Shown piece after piece: positions 45,465 to 53,986 of a stretch of 64,000 nucleotides of DNA (positions within the stretch are counted from its first letter, which is position 1; every line of letters starts with the position of its first letter). This stretch comes from Microbacterium lemovicicum. Its GTDB lineage: Bacteria > Actinomycetota > Actinomycetes > Actinomycetales > Microbacteriaceae. The stretch covers positions 2,046,001 through 2,110,000 of the forward strand of contig NZ_CP031423.1 of the NCBI RefSeq assembly GCF_003991875.1, written 5' to 3'. The notes beneath the pieces are model-generated. The model was not told the DNA's origin and ran no database searches. It worked only from the letters and a program-made list of their open reading frames with translations. The position numbers and the translations under genes are program-made.

Positions 45465-46051
45465 GCGCCGAGGATCCGGCCGCCGACGCGCAGGCCACCG
45501 ACGCGCAGCCCGCGGATGCGCACACAACCGAGCCGGGGCATCCCGCCGCTCCTCACGCGCACCGGCCCCGCAAGGGCTTCGCCCACTGGTTCGACCGGCG
45601 CTTCCGCAGCTCGGTGTCGATCTACGGTCTCGTCGTCTACGCCGCCCTGATCACGATCAACGCCGACCACGCCGAGAGCGTGTGGGACATCCTGTGGCCG
45701 GCCTTCAGCACGCTGGTGGTCTTCTTCATCGCCCACACGTTCGCCCACACGCTGACCGACCATGGCGAGCGGGGTCTGTGGAAGGCGACGCGACACGCGA
45801 TGCGGCACGCGTCCGGCATGCTCTACGCGGCCGTGCCCGCCTCGCTGGTCCTGCTGATCGCCGTCTTCGAGGAGGCCTCGGTCGACGACGCCTTCCGCGC
45901 GGCGATCTGGACGACGACGATCGTCCTCGGCCTGCTCGGCTTCTTCGCCTACGGCCGTCGCGGGGCGTCCGTGTTCGTGCGCGTGCTCGGCGGCGTCGGC
46001 ACGGCGCTCCTGGGGCTGATCATCGTCCTGCTGGAGTACGCCTTCCACTGA
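45461..46051 (+). CDS. Four-helix membrane protein of unknown function
   Basis: A 196-residue protein. A hydrophilic Ala/Asp/His/Pro-rich N-terminus of about 45 residues is followed by four transmembrane segments (about 58-72, 79-95, 122-140, 148-195 split in two). Charged motifs between helices include FIAHTFAHTLTDHGERGLW with several histidines. No family was recognised. The GTG start overlaps the MarR regulator stop. MarR-linked membrane proteins often act in efflux or stress, but nothing here proves it. Confidence 0.8.
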   Translation: MSAEDPAADAQATDAQPADAHTTEPGHPAAPHAHRPRKGFAHWFDRRFRSSVSIYGLVVYAALITINADHAESVWDILWPAFSTLVVFFIAHTFAHTLTDHGERGLWKATRHAMRHASGMLYAAVPASLVLLIAVFEEASVDDAFRAAIWTTTIVLGLLGFFAYGRRGASVFVRVLGGVGTALLGLIIVLLEYAFH

Positions 46052-46066
46052 CGACCGCGGCGGCGC

Positions 46067-47860
46067 TCAGCCGATCTCCTCCGTCAGAACGAACCAGCGC
46101 TCCTCCATGGCCGCGACGTCCGTCTCGGCGGCCGTGATGCGGGCCATCCGCGCCGCGAGCCCCTCGTAGTCGGCGTGGTCGTGCTCCGCGAGCGCGGCGC
46201 GCGCGGCGTCCACCTCGCCCTGCACCTTGCCGATGCGCCGCTCGAGCGCGGCGACCTCCTTCTTCGCGGTGCGCAGGTCGGCACCCGAGAGTCCGGAGGC
46301 GGGGCCTGCCGCGGCCGATCCGGCGGAAGACGTCGGCGCGGCATCCTGCAGCGCGCGGAGGCGCAGGTACTCGTCGACGCCGCCGGGCAGGTGCCGCAGC
46401 CGGGCGTCGAGGATCGCGAACTGGTTGTCGGTCACGCGCTCGAGGAAGTAGCGGTCGTGCGAGACGACGATGAGCGTGCCGGGCCAGGAGTCGAGCAGGT
46501 CCTCCATCGCCGCGAGCATGTCGGTGTCGAGGTCGTTCGTCGGCTCGTCGAGGATCAGCACATTGGGCTGCTCGAGCAGGATGAGCAGCAGCTGCAGGCG
46601 GCGCTTCTGCCCGCCCGAGAGGTCCTTGACCGGCGTGGAGAGCTGCGCCGAGGAGAAGCCGAGGCGCTCCAGAAGCTGGCCGGGCGTGAGTTCCTGCGTC
46701 TTCGAGCCCGTGCCGAACGAGTAGCTGGTGCGCAGGCGCTCCAGCACGACGCGCACGGGGTCGTTCAGGTGCGCCTCGAGCTCGTCCAGGCGCTGCGTCA
46801 GGGTCGCCACCTTGACGGTCTTGCCGCGCTTCACGCGGCCCTCGGTGGGAGCGAGCGAACCGGCCACCAGGCCGAGGAGCGTGGACTTGCCCGCGCCGTT
46901 GACGCCGAGGATGCCGGTGCGCTCCCCGGGGGCGATGCGCCACTCGACATCGCGCAGGACGGTGTGGTCGCCGTAGCTGACGCCGGCGTCGAGGAGGTCG
47001 ACGACGTCTTTGCCGAGGCGGGACAGGGCGAGGGACTGCAGCGCCGTCTTGTCGCGGATCTCGGGCACGTCCTCGATGAGCGCGTTCGCGGCGTCGATGC
47101 GGAAGCGGGGCTTGGAGGTGCGTGCCGGCGCCCCGCGGCGGAGCCACGCCAGCTCCTTGCGGGCGAGGTTCTGCCGTCGCGCCTCGGACGAGGCCGCCAT
47201 GCGGTCGCGCTCGACGCGCTGCAGGATGTACGCGGCGTAGCCGCCCTCGAAAGCCTCGACGATGCGGTCGTGCACCTCCCACGTCATGGTGCAGACCTCG
47301 TCGAGGAACCACCGGTCGTGCGTCACGACCAGGAGGCCGCCCGAACCGGCGGGCCAGCGTCGCTTGAGGTGGCCGGCGAGCCAGGTGATGGCCTCGACGT
47401 CGAGGTGGTTCGTGGGCTCGTCGAGGAACATGACGTCCCAGTCCTGCGCGAGCAGATGCGCGAGGGCGACGCGGCGGCGCTGTCCGCCGGAGAGGTCGCC
47501 GAGCCTCGACTCCCACGGAAGGTCTCCGAGGAGCCCGGCCAGCACATCACGCGTGCGGGCGTCGCCGGCCCACTCGTGCTCCGGGCGGTCGCCCACGACG
47601 GCCGAGCGGATCGTGTCGTCGTCGGCGAGGGTGTCGGCCTGGTCGAGGACGCCGACCCGCACGCCGCCCCGCACCGTGACGCGGCCGCCGTCGGGCTCGA
47701 CGAGCCCGGCGAGCATGCCGAGGAGCGTGGACTTCCCGTCGCCGTTGCGCCCGACGATGCCGATGCGGTCGCCCTCCGCGATGCCGAGGGTGACGGAGTC
47801 GAACACGACCTTCGTCGGATACTCCAGATGCAGGGATTCGCCCCCGAGAAGATGCGCCAT
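46067..47860 (-). CDS. ABC-F family ATPase (Uup-like)
   Basis: A 597-residue soluble ATPase with two nucleotide-binding domains and no transmembrane segments. Walker A motifs are GRNGDGKST (about 35) and GVNGAGKST (about 321); signatures are LSGGQRRRVALAHLL and LSGGQKRRLQLLLIL, each followed by FLDEPTNHLD or LDEPTNDLD. The linker between them is about 80 residues. The C-terminal coiled coil (about 525-597) resembles Uup. ABC-F proteins act on ribosomes, either in translation or antibiotic protection; here a housekeeping role is more likely given the Uup-like tail. The start is the ATG at 47860 after AAGGAT. Confidence 0.92.
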   Translation of the reverse strand: MAHLLGGESLHLEYPTKVVFDSVTLGIAEGDRIGIVGRNGDGKSTLLGMLAGLVEPDGGRVTVRGGVRVGVLDQADTLADDDTIRSAVVGDRPEHEWAGDARTRDVLAGLLGDLPWESRLGDLSGGQRRRVALAHLLAQDWDVMFLDEPTNHLDVEAITWLAGHLKRRWPAGSGGLLVVTHDRWFLDEVCTMTWEVHDRIVEAFEGGYAAYILQRVERDRMAASSEARRQNLARKELAWLRRGAPARTSKPRFRIDAANALIEDVPEIRDKTALQSLALSRLGKDVVDLLDAGVSYGDHTVLRDVEWRIAPGERTGILGVNGAGKSTLLGLVAGSLAPTEGRVKRGKTVKVATLTQRLDELEAHLNDPVRVVLERLRTSYSFGTGSKTQELTPGQLLERLGFSSAQLSTPVKDLSGGQKRRLQLLLILLEQPNVLILDEPTNDLDTDMLAAMEDLLDSWPGTLIVVSHDRYFLERVTDNQFAILDARLRHLPGGVDEYLRLRALQDAAPTSSAGSAAAGPASGLSGADLRTAKKEVAALERRIGKVQGEVDAARAALAEHDHADYEGLAARMARITAAETDVAAMEERWFVLTEEIG

Positions 47861-47885
47861 ATCCTTCCCAGGCTAGGCGAGAAAG

Positions 47886-47923
47886 CCGGGAGGCCGCCCC
47901 GCGGGTGCGGGACGGCCTCTCGG
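47886..47923 (-). terminator. Terminator of the osmoprotectant transporter operon
   Basis: Eleven-base stem with one wobble pair (arms starting CCGGGAGGCCG and CGGCCTCTCGG) around an inner CCCGC/GCGGG stem. It lies 22 bases past the binding-protein stop and is followed on the minus strand by CTTTCTC. Confidence 0.8.
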
Positions 47924-47944
47924 TGAAGCGGTGGCGGGCGCCGG

Positions 47945-48883
47945 TCAGAGCAGCCCGGCCTCCTTCAGCCAGTCGGCGGCGGCGGTGTTCGCGGACGCCT
48001 GCTCGTCACCCTCGACACGGTCGCGGAGCGTGATGAGGTCGTCGGTCGTGAGCTTCGCGGAGACGGCGTCCAGCACCTCCTTGAGCTCGGGGGTGTCGAT
48101 GGAGGAGCTCAGGAGCGGGATCACGTTCTGGGCCGCGATCAGGTTCTCCGGGTCTTCGAGCACCGTGAGGTTCTCGGCTTTGAGGGCCGGCGACGTCGTG
48201 TAGATGTCGGCCACCTGCACCGTGTTGTCCACGAGCGCCTTGACCGTGTCGGGTCCGCCGAAGTCCTCGTAGGGCACGAAGGTGACCTGGTCGACGCCGT
48301 AGACCGACGCGAGGCCCGGGAGGCCGTAGCCGAGCTCGGCGAACTGCGGGTTGGCGCCCAGGGTCAGCGGCTGCACCTTGGAGAGGTCGCCGATCGAGGT
48401 CAGGCCGTTGGCCGTGGCGTAGTCGCTGGTGACGACATAGGCGTCCTTGTCCTCGGCCTCGGCGGACGAGTAGACCGTCAGCTCGTCGGCCGCGACCGCA
48501 TCGGTCAGGGCGCTGTCGACGTCCTCCGTCGTGCGCTGCGTGAAGGCGGTGTCGTAGTACGCGAGCAGGTTGCCGTTGTACTCCGGGATCAGGTTGATCG
48601 AGCCGTCCTGCAGCGCCGGGATGGTCTGCTGACGCGGTCCGATGTTGAACTTGGTCTGCACGTCGAAGCCCTTGGCCGTGAGTGCCTGCGCGTAGATCTC
48701 GCCGAGGATCTCGCTCTCGGGGAAGGCGAACGAGCCGACGATGATGGTGCTGGAGGATCCGCCACCGGCCGCATCACCTGTTTCGGGAGCGGTGGGATCT
48801 CCTTGGGCGCACCCTGCCAGAGCCACCACAGCTCCGACCGCGATGACGCCGAGGGCGACCCGGCCTTTCTTGAGAATATTCAT
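47945..48883 (-). CDS. Osmoprotectant ABC transporter, substrate-binding lipoprotein
   Basis: A 312-residue lipoprotein of the OsmX/OpuCC (glycine betaine/choline/proline) type. The signal peptide ends in LAGC (Cys25). The OpuAC domain starts with IIVGSFAFPESEILGEIYAQAL and contains NLIPEYNGNLLAYYD, VQVADIYTTSPAL, typical of quaternary-amine binding proteins. The ATG overlaps the second permease stop by four bases. It is the last gene of a four-gene operon in the order ATPase, permease, permease, binding protein, and is followed by a terminator. Confidence 0.93.
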   Translation of the reverse strand: MNILKKGRVALGVIAVGAVVALAGCAQGDPTAPETGDAAGGGSSSTIIVGSFAFPESEILGEIYAQALTAKGFDVQTKFNIGPRQQTIPALQDGSINLIPEYNGNLLAYYDTAFTQRTTEDVDSALTDAVAADELTVYSSAEAEDKDAYVVTSDYATANGLTSIGDLSKVQPLTLGANPQFAELGYGLPGLASVYGVDQVTFVPYEDFGGPDTVKALVDNTVQVADIYTTSPALKAENLTVLEDPENLIAAQNVIPLLSSSIDTPELKEVLDAVSAKLTTDDLITLRDRVEGDEQASANTAAADWLKEAGLL

Positions 48884-49668
48884 GCTGTGACATTCCTCTC
48901 TTGGTTTGGTGTTTCCACCGCCGCCGAGGGACGGGACGCCCGTCGGCGGAGTCGTGCACCCGGGGTCGCGGCGTCGGCGCCGCTCCCGGGAATTCTGGTG
49001 AAGCGCTGCACCAGCGCGAACGCGCCGTCCACGATGAGCGCCAGGACGGTCACCAGGATGGCGCCGCCGAGGATCTTGTCGTAGTCGTTCAGGCCGATGC
49101 CGCTGCCGATGATGCGGCCGAGGCCGCCGAGGCCCGCGTAGGAGGCGATGACCGCGGTGGCGATGATCTGCAGCGCTCCGGCGCGGAGTCCGCCGATGAT
49201 GAGCGGCAGGGCGAGCGGGATCTCCACACGCGTGAGGATCTGCGCCTCGGTCATCCCGATCGCGCGGGAGGCGTCGATCGTCTGACGTGACACCGACTCG
49301 AGGCCGGCGTAGGCACCGGCGAGGATCGACGGGATGGCCAGGATGATCAGCGCGATCATCGTGCCCCAGAAGATGCCCGACGCCCCCCGCACGATGTTGC
49401 CGAGCACCATGGTGAGGAAGAACAGGACGCCGAGGGTGGGCAGGGCGCGCATCGCGCCGGTGAAGCTGATGACGAACTGGCGTCCGCGGCCCGTGTGGCC
49501 GATGTAGAAGCCCAGTGGCAGCGCGATGAGCGCCGCGATCGACAGCGCGACGACCGCGTAGAGCAGGTGCTCTCCGATGCGGTCCTGGATCGGGAGCGGC
49601 GAGATGCCGCCCGGCTTCCAGTTGGCCGGGTCGAGGATCCACGCGATGGCGTTGAGGAAGAGGTTCAT
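48880..49668 (-). CDS. Osmoprotectant ABC transporter, permease 2
   Basis: A 262-residue permease with about five to six transmembrane segments. The EAA loop appears as SRQTIDASRAIGMTEAQILTRVEIPLALPLIIGGLRAG, the signature of BPD transporters. The motif MRALPTLGVLFFLTMVLG is shared with OpuCB/OpuCD. The ATG overlaps the first permease stop (ATGA). The ORF could be read from 49749, but that region belongs to the previous gene. A hydrophilic C-terminal tail of about 35 residues is present. Confidence 0.92.
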   Translation of the reverse strand: MNLFLNAIAWILDPANWKPGGISPLPIQDRIGEHLLYAVVALSIAALIALPLGFYIGHTGRGRQFVISFTGAMRALPTLGVLFFLTMVLGNIVRGASGIFWGTMIALIILAIPSILAGAYAGLESVSRQTIDASRAIGMTEAQILTRVEIPLALPLIIGGLRAGALQIIATAVIASYAGLGGLGRIIGSGIGLNDYDKILGGAILVTVLALIVDGAFALVQRFTRIPGSGADAATPGARLRRRASRPSAAVETPNQERNVTA

Positions 49669-50366
49669 GCCGGACCCCCCGCCGCGATGGGCGCGCTCAG
49701 GGCGACGCGACGGCTGCGGCGACGCGCGGAGCGGTCGACCTTCGACCACGGCATCAGCACGCGACCGAGCATCACGAGGATCACGTCGAACAGCAGGGCG
49801 ATGAGGAGGCTCGCGACGATGCCGACGACCACCTCCTCGAGGTTGTTGCGCGCTTTGCCGTTCACGAAGAGGTAGCCGAGGTTCTGTGAGCCGATGAGCA
49901 CGCCGACCGAGACGAGCGCGATGGTCGAGACCGACACGACGCGCAGCCCTGCCAGCATGACCGGACCCGCGAGGGGGAACTCGACCTGCCAGAAGCGGCG
50001 CCAGGAGGAGAAGCCCATGGCGGTGGCCGCCTGCTTCGTATCGGCCGAGACGGAGGAGAACGCGTCGCTGGTGGCGCGCACCATGATCGCGACCGCGTAG
50101 ATCGTCAGCGCCACGATGAGGTTGACGTCGCTGAGCACCTTCGTGCCCAGGATCGCCGGGAGGATCACGAACAGCGGGAGCGACGGGATCGTGTAGAGGA
50201 GGCTCATCGAGGTGATGATCGTCGCGCGCGGGACGCGCCCGGACAGCGTCAGGCGGCCGAGCGGAATGGCGATCACGAAGCCGAGGAGGATCGGGATGAC
50301 GCTCAGACGCATGTGGTTGAGCGTCAGATCGATGACGAGCGGCAGGTTCCCGAAGAGCCAGTTCAC
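49665..50366 (-). CDS. Osmoprotectant ABC transporter, permease 1
   Basis: A 233-residue permease with about five transmembrane segments. The EAA loop reads KQAATAMGFSSWRRFWQVEFPLAGPVMLAGLR, and YTIPSLPLFVILPAILG is typical of OpuCB. The basic C-terminus (SARRRSRRVAL) extends into the cytosol. The GTG start overlaps the ATPase stop by four bases. Works as a heterodimer with permease 2. Confidence 0.92.
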   Translation of the reverse strand: MNWLFGNLPLVIDLTLNHMRLSVIPILLGFVIAIPLGRLTLSGRVPRATIITSMSLLYTIPSLPLFVILPAILGTKVLSDVNLIVALTIYAVAIMVRATSDAFSSVSADTKQAATAMGFSSWRRFWQVEFPLAGPVMLAGLRVVSVSTIALVSVGVLIGSQNLGYLFVNGKARNNLEEVVVGIVASLLIALLFDVILVMLGRVLMPWSKVDRSARRRSRRVALSAPIAAGGPA

Positions 50367-51187
50367 GGCGCCGGCTCGTCGATCAGCGCACCCTGGGTGC
50401 GGCCTTCGCCGTCGACGACGACCGTGCCGGTGGCGGTCTTCTTGAGGCGCAGGGCGCGCTTGCCCTTGTCGCTGCCGATGAAGGAGGCGACGAAATCGGA
50501 TGCCGGCTGCTCCAGGATCTCGCTCGGGCTGCCCACCTGCGCGACGTGGGCGCCCTTCTCGAGGATGACGACCTGGTCGCCCAGGAGGAACGCCTCGTCG
50601 ATGTCGTGCGTGACGAAGACGATGGTCTTGCCGATGTCGCTCTGCAGGCGGATGAGCTCCTGCTGGAGTTCGGTGCGCACGATCGGGTCGACGGCGCCGA
50701 ACGGCTCGTCCATGAGCAGGATGTTCGGGTCGGCCGCGAGCCCGCGGGCCACGCCGACGCGCTGCTGCTGTCCGCCCGAGAGCTGGCTCGGGTAGCGGTC
50801 TGCCATTGCGGTGTCGAGGCCGACCGTGGCCATGAGGTCGAGGGCGCGCGTGCGCGCCTCCTTGCGGCTCGTGCCGAGCAGCACCGGCACCGTGGAGATG
50901 TTGTCGGCCACGGTGAAGTGCGGCATGAGGCCGGAGTTCTGCATCACGTACCCGATGCCGCGCCGCAGGGCGACGGGCTGCTTGCCGGAGATGTCGTCGC
51001 CGTCGATGTGGATGGAGCCGCCGGTCGGCTCGACCATCCGGTTGATCATCCGCAGCAGCGTCGTCTTGCCGCAGCCGGATGATCCGACGAACACCGTCGT
51101 CTGGCGCGACGGGATCACGAGACTGAAGTCATCGACGGCGCGGGTGCCGTCGGGGAACTCCTTGGTCACATGGCTGAACTCGATCAC
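50363..51187 (-). CDS. Osmoprotectant ABC transporter, ATP-binding protein
   Basis: A 274-residue ATPase of the OpuCA/ProV family. Walker A is FVGSSGCGKTTLLR (about residue 35), the Q loop MQNSGLMPHFTV, the signature LSGGQQQRVGVARGLA, and Walker B ILLMDEPFGAVDP with the switch VTHDIDEAFLLGD. No CBS domains, unlike OpuCA of Bacillus, so osmotic gating by CBS is absent. The GTG at 51187 follows GAGGAG. First gene of the operon. Confidence 0.93.
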   Translation of the reverse strand: MIEFSHVTKEFPDGTRAVDDFSLVIPSRQTTVFVGSSGCGKTTLLRMINRMVEPTGGSIHIDGDDISGKQPVALRRGIGYVMQNSGLMPHFTVADNISTVPVLLGTSRKEARTRALDLMATVGLDTAMADRYPSQLSGGQQQRVGVARGLAADPNILLMDEPFGAVDPIVRTELQQELIRLQSDIGKTIVFVTHDIDEAFLLGDQVVILEKGAHVAQVGSPSEILEQPASDFVASFIGSDKGKRALRLKKTATGTVVVDGEGRTQGALIDEPAP

Positions 51188-51277
51188 GGCTTCTCCTCGT
51201 CGGGCGCATGCGCCAGGCGGCGCCACGCGGGTGCGATGGTGGTGTGCGACCCTCGGGGCGGTGAGCCGGGTCGTCGG

Positions 51278-51580
51278 TCAATCGACGACCTGGACCTCTT
51301 TCCAGAACGCGACGTAGCCCGAGAAGTCGGTGCCGACCCGCTCGATGGCCGTGGGGTACGGGGTCGGGTAGGACCAGGCGCGGTCGTCGAGTCTCCGGCC
51401 GTCGGCCACGACGGCGTAATACTGCGCCTCGCCCTTCCAGGGGCAGGTGTACGGCGTGGCCGTCTCCTCGAGAGCTCCCGCGGTGACGCTGGCCGGGGGG
51501 AAGTACCAGTTTCCCTCGATGCGGACGAGGTCTTCCTGCGGGGCTTCGGCGATGACCGAGCCGTCGAGTACTGCCTTCAT
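51278..51580 (-). CDS. DUF427 domain-containing protein
   Basis: A 100-residue protein covering one complete DUF427 domain. Motifs are VRIEGNWYFPPASV, TPYTCPWKGEAQYYAV and AWSYPTPYPTAIER with FWKEVQV at the end. The fold is a small beta barrel found alone or in pairs across bacteria and fungi; function is unknown. The ATG at 51580 has AGGAGGA at four bases. Confidence 0.92.
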   Translation of the reverse strand: MKAVLDGSVIAEAPQEDLVRIEGNWYFPPASVTAGALEETATPYTCPWKGEAQYYAVVADGRRLDDRAWSYPTPYPTAIERVGTDFSGYVAFWKEVQVVD

Positions 51581-51617
51581 GATTCCTCCTGGCCGGCGAT
51601 CCGATTCACGCCGTCGT

Positions 51618-51640
51618 CCGCTGCGGGCTGGCCGCAGCGG
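51618..51640 (-). terminator. Hairpin downstream of ispE
   Basis: Nine-base perfect stem CCGCTGCGG / CCGCAGCGG with a GCTGG loop, between ispE (stop 51727) and DUF427. It may end ispE transcription. Confidence 0.6.
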
Positions 51641-51726
51641 TGTTCCACGGTACCCCCCACCGCGGACAGGGACCCGGAAAAGACACCCCCTTGCCCTGAA
51701 CGCGTCACGGAGTGTAATAGTGCGCG

Positions 51727-52665
51727 TCAGCCGATGACGCGGGCTCCCGCCACCGGGCCGTGCACGTGGAGTGCCGTCCGGCCGGAGGCCGACAGCGTGA
51801 CCTGCAGCTCGAGAGCATCTTCCGGGCCCGCGGCCAGGAAGGCGAGCGTCGGACCCGAGCCGGAGACGAGGCCGACCAGGGCGCCGGAGCGCTCCCCCAG
51901 CTCGAGCGTGTCCCGCAGGTCGGGCCGCAGCGACAGCGCGGCCACCTGCAGGTCGTTGCGGGCGTGCTCGGCGAGCACGGAGGCATCGCCGGCGCGCAGC
52001 GCCTGGAGCACCTCGGGGGCGACCGCCGGGGCGCGGGGCGGCGGTGCGATGTCGACGTTGCGGCGACGGCGCAGTTCGTCGAGCCGTCCGTACACGTCCG
52101 GCGTGCTCAGGCCGCCGGCATCCGGCACGATGACCCAGTCGAACCGCCCCTTGGCCAGAGCCGGGCTCAGCTGATCGCCGCGACCCGTGCCCACGGCGGT
52201 GCCGCCCATCAGCGCGAACGGCACGTCGGCCCCCAGCCGGGAGGCGAGGCGCTGCAGCTGCGCGGTGCCGAGGTCGGCGTTCCACAGGGCGTCGCAGGCG
52301 ACGAGGGCGGCCGCGGCATCCGCCGATCCGCCTCCCATGCCGCCGGCGACCGGCACCTGCTTCACGATGTCGAGGTGCACGCCGCCCCTGTGCCCGATCT
52401 CCTTCGCGAGCAGTCGCGCCGCGCGCAGAGCGAGGTTGCGGTCGTCGGAGGGCACACCGGAGACGTCCACGGCGCCCGTCACCGAGATCGTGAAGTCATC
52501 CGCCTCCTCGGCCCAGCAGTCCTCGTGGAGCGAGACGGCCTGATAGGCGGATGCCACGTCGTGGTAGCCGTCCGGCTGCACGTCGCCCACCTCGAAGAAC
52601 AGGTTGAGCTTGCCGGGGGCGCGCACATGCACGCGGCCCGGGCGCCATGCCGTCGATCCGCTCAT
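51727..52665 (-). CDS. ispE: 4-diphosphocytidyl-2-C-methyl-D-erythritol kinase
   Basis: A 312-residue GHMP kinase of the non-mevalonate isoprenoid pathway. N-terminal VHVRAPGKLNLFFEVGDVQPDGYHD, the ATP-binding PVAGGMGGGSADAAAALVA and the C-terminal LVGLVSGSGPTLAFLA are the three GHMP motifs. It follows rsmA in many actinobacteria, but here an aldo/keto reductase, Stealth gene and phosphoesterase lie between them. The ATG at 52665 is inferred from homology; the Shine-Dalgarno is weak. Confidence 0.95.
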   Translation of the reverse strand: MSGSTAWRPGRVHVRAPGKLNLFFEVGDVQPDGYHDVASAYQAVSLHEDCWAEEADDFTISVTGAVDVSGVPSDDRNLALRAARLLAKEIGHRGGVHLDIVKQVPVAGGMGGGSADAAAALVACDALWNADLGTAQLQRLASRLGADVPFALMGGTAVGTGRGDQLSPALAKGRFDWVIVPDAGGLSTPDVYGRLDELRRRRNVDIAPPPRAPAVAPEVLQALRAGDASVLAEHARNDLQVAALSLRPDLRDTLELGERSGALVGLVSGSGPTLAFLAAGPEDALELQVTLSASGRTALHVHGPVAGARVIG

Positions 52666-52711
52666 GCGTCGACCGGCACCCGGGGCCGCGGCATCCGCTC
52701 GCCGGCAGCGC

Positions 52712-53782
52712 TCATCTGTTCGCCGACTCCGCCCACAGGTCGACGTCGATGGCGTCGGAGAGGGCGTCGATGCGCTCGATCTCCTCCGTGTCGAACGCCG
52801 CCCCCTGGAGCGCGGCGATGTTCTCGTCGAGCTGCTCCGGGCGCGAGGCGCCGATGAGCGCCGAGGCGACCACCGGGTCGCGCAGCACCCACTGGATGGC
52901 CATCTGCGCGAGCGACTGGCCGCGCTCCTTCGCGATGACGTCCAGGCCCCGCAGCGCACCCAGCGCCGACTCCGACAGCGTGCCGTCGGGCAGCGTCGAG
53001 CGCTTCTGCGACCGCTCCGCCGCGCCGTCGGCGAGGTACTTGTCGGTCAGCAGGCCCTGCGCGAGAGGGGTGAAGGCGATCGCGCCCATCCCCTCCTGCG
53101 AGAGGACGCCGGTGAGACCGTCCTCGACCCACCGGTTCAGGATCGAGTAGGCCGGCTGGTGGATGACGAGCGGCGTCCCGAGGCTCCGCGCCACCGCGAC
53201 GGCCTCGGCGGTGCGCTCCGCGCTGTAGGACGAGATGCCCACGTACAGCGCCTTGCCCTGGCGGACGAGCGTGTCCAGCGCGCCGACGGTCTCCTCGATC
53301 GGGGTCACCGCGTCGACGCGGTGGGAGTAGAAGACGTCGACGTAGTCCAGCCCCATGCGTCGCAGCGACGACTCGGCGCTGGCGATGATGTGCTTGCGCG
53401 AGCCCCAGTTGCCGTACGGTCCGGGCCAGAAGTCGTAGCCCGCCTTCGAGGAGATGAGGAGCTCGTCGCGGTACGGCGCGAAGTCCTCGCGCATCATGCG
53501 GCCGAAATTCGTCTCGGCGCTGCCGTAGGGCGGTCCGTAGTTGTTCGCCAGGTCGAAGTGCGAGATGCCGACGTCGAAGGCGTGGCGCAGCACGGCGCGC
53601 TGGCGGTCGAACGGGATGTTGTCGCCGAAGTTCCACCACAGGCCCAGCGAGACGGGCGGCAGGAAGAGCCCGGAGGTGCCCACCTGCCGGTAGCGGGTGG
53701 CGTCGTACCGCTCGGCGGCGGCGGCGTACGGACGGTGGATCTCGGGGATCCCGGTGCGGAAGCGGGGGTCGACGTCGGTCAC
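52712..53782 (-). CDS. Aldo/keto reductase, L-glyceraldehyde 3-phosphate reductase type
   Basis: A 356-residue (beta/alpha)8 reductase using NADPH. The subgroup motifs match YghZ (GPR): GLWWNFGDNIPFDRQRAVL, HFDLANNYGPPYGSAE (catalytic Asp and Tyr), LISSKAGYDFWPGPYG (Lys) and VFYSHRVDAVTP (His). The C-terminal IGASRPEQLDENIAAL binds NADP. It detoxifies L-glyceraldehyde phosphate or methylglyoxal-like carbonyls. The GTG at 53782 is leaderless: TAGCCT lies six bases upstream. Confidence 0.93.
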   Translation of the reverse strand: MTDVDPRFRTGIPEIHRPYAAAAERYDATRYRQVGTSGLFLPPVSLGLWWNFGDNIPFDRQRAVLRHAFDVGISHFDLANNYGPPYGSAETNFGRMMREDFAPYRDELLISSKAGYDFWPGPYGNWGSRKHIIASAESSLRRMGLDYVDVFYSHRVDAVTPIEETVGALDTLVRQGKALYVGISSYSAERTAEAVAVARSLGTPLVIHQPAYSILNRWVEDGLTGVLSQEGMGAIAFTPLAQGLLTDKYLADGAAERSQKRSTLPDGTLSESALGALRGLDVIAKERGQSLAQMAIQWVLRDPVVASALIGASRPEQLDENIAALQGAAFDTEEIERIDALSDAIDVDLWAESANR

Positions 53783-53788
53783 GCTCCG

Positions 53789-53794
53789 AGGCTA
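53789..53794 (-). promoter_or_regulatory. -10 box of the aldo/keto reductase gene
   Basis: TAGCCT on the minus strand, six bases before the GTG at 53782. Confidence 0.55.
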
Positions 53795-53986
53795 GCGCGG
53801 CTGCGGCACCAGCGGTGCGGGCGGCCGCGTCGGATGCCGTCGTCCCCCGCCGCCCTCGCCCGTCGCCCGCCGGGTCGCGCGCGGGAGACAATGGAGCTCT
53901 GGCCCGCCGACGGGATCACCCTCCGCAACATCCCGGAAACGCCGAGCCGTTAGCGTGGCCTGCCTGCCTGCACCTCGAGGAGCACA

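Noticed and set aside
46067..47860. Antibiotic-resistance ABC-F protein
   Set aside because: The Uup-like C-terminal coiled coil and housekeeping setting do not support a resistance call.
53891..53953. A 20-codon ORF (MELWPADGITLRNIPETPSR) upstream of the Stealth gene as a regulatory uORF
   Set aside because: It has a weak ribosome-binding site and its stop codon overlaps the likely Stealth promoter, so it would not be on the same mRNA. No sign of conservation can be judged.
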